From Juglans regia (taxonomy: Eukaryota > Streptophyta > Magnoliopsida > Fagales > Juglandaceae): DNA of 64,000 bases. Below are positions 61,818-64,000 of this stretch, piece after piece. The stretch covers positions 5,030,209 through 5,094,208 of the forward strand of contig NC_049911.1 of assembly GCF_001411555.2 (NCBI RefSeq), written 5' to 3'. The notes under the pieces are model-generated. The model was not told the DNA's origin. It was given only the letters and a program-made list of their open reading frames with translations, and did not search any database. The position numbers and the translations under genes were made by a program. Numbering within the stretch: position 1 is the first letter of the stretch; every line of letters begins with the position of its first letter.

Positions 61818-63150
61818 ATTATTCTCTCAGTAAAACAGCCAGAGAACTGACGTTGACTGAGGACCGCCTCGGTCGGTGTCCTCCTCCCCATCGACCTGTT
61901 ACGGTTGGTGCCTCCCCCATTTTTTCAGACATCGGTCAGCGTCTGTTTTGCCCAAAAACCATGCCGACGACGTCGGTTTTCACCCCTAACTTCTAGCTAG
62001 TCATAATTTTCTTCTAATTAACATGTGTTCTGATTTTCTAGTCTCCTCGCATACAACTTAATTACTCTTTCATGCGTATTACATTTTTCCATTAATCATG
62101 CCCGTGCAAAAATATATTATCAAACTCATGTAGCTTATATATATATTGACCTATACATGATGACATGAATCACATTGGAGGCCGAGAGAGAATATCCAAC
62201 TTCAAACATTAAACAAGTTCGATCGATCGCTATATATTATAGTGCATGGGTATCTGTTTCAAATCATCTCAACTCATCATTACAACTTTTCAAATCCCAA
62301 CACAAAATATAATAAACAATTCAACTTTTTCAAATCCCAAAATAATAATAATTTTAAAAAATAATATTCTAACAATATTTTATCATCTCAACTCAACTCA
62401 ACTCAGTTCAACATCCAAACACAACCTTAGATTATTCCTTATGTTTTTTTTTTTTTTTTTTATGAGGAGTTAGTGATTATTTCATCACCATCTTCAAAAT
62501 ACCTTAATGTTTTCAGAAGAATCCATCTTTCAAGAAAAATATAATTGCAACCAAGCAAAGGAATAATGCCTCCCAAACGTAGTGTTAGATGCTAAAAGTC
62601 AGAAGTGTCTTCCCCACATATTGTTGCTGCTATAGAAATTAGAACTACTGCTCTGTAGTGATGTTTTGGTCTACTGTCACAGTTTCAAGTCTAAGAGGTC
62701 TCATGCATGCACCAACCATGGCCGCCGACACCCACGTTCACCTCTTCATATCTTGTAATACAATCCTCAAACAAGCCCTCAATCTCCTCTCTTTCCCAAT
62801 CTATTGTTCTCCGTAAAAAGTAAAAAGGTCACAAATTTAGGTGAGATTGATACTTGTTATTTATAGAAATATTTACAGTTTTTTGTGATTTATTTTGTAG
62901 ACCAAACATTTCTCTTATTAAACATTTACAATCATGCTTAGAAGAAGCTTTCCTTTGAAGCTAGCTACAAAGCATCAAGTCTCGGTTTCTTTCAAATTCA
63001 TATGGACTAGAAATATAATTCACTTCATACTTTTTAAGTACTAATTGTGCTTTGTGAAAGGAAGTTGGAAAAAGAAAAAATAATCACAATATTTAACGTC
63101 ATGCATGCATGGATTTATCCATCTGCCACCTATTATATATATATATATAT
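61818..63150. other. Intergenic, no gene seen
   Basis: AT-rich sequence follows the LTR end, with one MITE relative at about 62250-62430 and a (TA)n run near 63132-63150. No coding exon was recognised. Confidence 0.55.
62250..62430. mobile_element. MITE (GGCCTCGTTT family), decayed ends
   Basis: The core has CAACTTTTTCAAATCCCAAA and ATTCTAACAATATTTTATCA as in the members at 12347 and 28931. It closes with ATCCAAACACAACC. The outer ends are less well kept. Confidence 0.6.
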
Positions 63151-63623
63151 GTATATAAATATATATATGCAGTACATATTTTTTGAAACTAATTTTTTGC
63201 TTCTAATTTATTTTTTCAACTTCTTTGATTATGATATGGATACTACACCTAGTGGAGACGATCGTCCATAAGGGAATGCAGCGGATGCCAGTGCTACTAC
63301 TCCAACACTGGTGGGTACTTCCGACCTTAGAACCACATGTAGATCAACTACTTCCTGTGTGAGTAGTCGACTCCCAGTATATATAGAGGATGATGATATG
63401 TTCAACGAATAAGAAGAGATGCCTATTGAGCATGATCGACCACCATGACCTTCTAAAAAAAGGTCGTGGACATATGTATATAAATATATATAGGCAGTAC
63501 ATGTTTTTTGAAATTAATTTTTTGCTTCTAATTTATTTTTTCAACTTCTTTGATTGTAATATGGATGTTACACCTAATGGAGACAATTGTCCACAAGGGG
63601 ACGCAACGGATGCCAGTGCTACT
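63151..63623 (+). repeat. Two 148-bp direct repeats 325 bp apart, with a decayed coding frame
   Basis: 63151-63298 and 63476-63623 are equal-length diverged copies. Each contains a frame reading MD-TTPSGDDRP or MDVTPNGDN and then ATDASAT. Between them lies a frame ending LPVYIEDDDMFNE. Stops interrupt both. This looks like a fragment of a transposon gene, possibly CACTA-type, but I could not name the protein. Confidence 0.6.
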
Positions 63624-64000
63624 TGTAACGCCCCGTCCTCGAGGGTCTGAAGAGTTAACTCATGTTACCTAAAAATTATTTTCTATCCGTATAGTACATA
63701 CTCTTATTATTTCTCTATCACACAAAATATTCATTAATTCACATCAAATACTCCAGTATAATTATTCTAAGACAACACAAAGTCTTAATATAAACATCAA
63801 CCTCCCAACAAATTACATTATCAGAGCACAACAAGCTTACTGAATAAAAATCATCAATTCTCATATAAACCTTCTACGCTTAAACCAAAATTCTTAACTC
63901 CTCTCACCTATGCTCCATATTCTTCATCCTCAATTGGAATATTCAAATCATCTGAAAAACATTGTGGAGATAAGGGGTGATTTATCCACAACTCAATAAG
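63624..64000 (-). mobile_element. Start of a second LTR of the 55841 family, cut by the window edge
   Basis: The sequence from TGTAACGCCCCG follows the solo LTR at 55841 almost base for base, with many substitutions (for example both have GAGTTAACTCATGT and TGTGGAGATAAGGGGTGA). It starts exactly at the end of the second 148-bp repeat. The rest is outside the window. Confidence 0.88.

Overview
This window comes from a plant nuclear genome. It is AT-rich, the genes carry GT-AG introns, and about half of it is retrotransposon sequence. The genes point to a dicot, most likely a rosid tree: there is a symbiosis receptor kinase with a 3-LRR ectodomain and an AGL17-clade MADS-box gene, and the repeats are short hAT-like elements, L1-type LINEs, Copia elements and coding-poor LTR elements. 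Fagales is my best guess, but that is inference.

Four host genes can be rebuilt exon by exon. (1) An AGL17-clade MADS-box gene lies on the minus strand (6449-16474, 7 exons with the family's canonical exon lengths). (2) SYMRK (symbiosis receptor-like kinase, NORK/DMI2) lies on the plus strand (16929-24707, 13 exons). Its 5' part is lost in a 100-N assembly gap at 16829-16928. (3) BRK1/HSPC300, a SCAR/WAVE complex subunit, lies on the minus strand (28022-28486, 2 exons, 85 aa). (4) An organellar oligopeptidase (M3 family, OOP/TOP) lies on the minus strand (29847-50474, 17 exons). It has an in-frame, acid-free, Ser-rich N-terminal extension that looks like a transit peptide.

Mobile DNA fills the space around and inside these genes. 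At the left is a nearly pristine Copia element (565-5683, LTRs 295 bp with one mismatch, 5-bp target duplication) whose polyprotein is broken twice. The MADS introns hold small DNA-transposon relics, including a 128-bp CACTA element. One SYMRK intron holds a 5'-truncated LINE between two kinase exons. OOP intron 15 holds a TRIM nested inside a truncated LINE. OOP intron 5 has grown from about 118 bp to 10 kb by an LTR-type element that itself contains a short LINE and a full-length 5.5-kb LINE.

The right part (50.5-64 kb) has no host gene that I can support. It holds palindrome pairs at 53.1-53.3 kb, a large coding-free LTR/LARD-like element (about 53.6-61.8 kb) and, inside that, a solo LTR (55841-58486). 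The most unusual structure is a tandem string of at least 15 short hairpins (55385-59110) in the large element. The arms differ between units but change together, so pairing is kept. The solo LTR has split one hairpin exactly at its loop.
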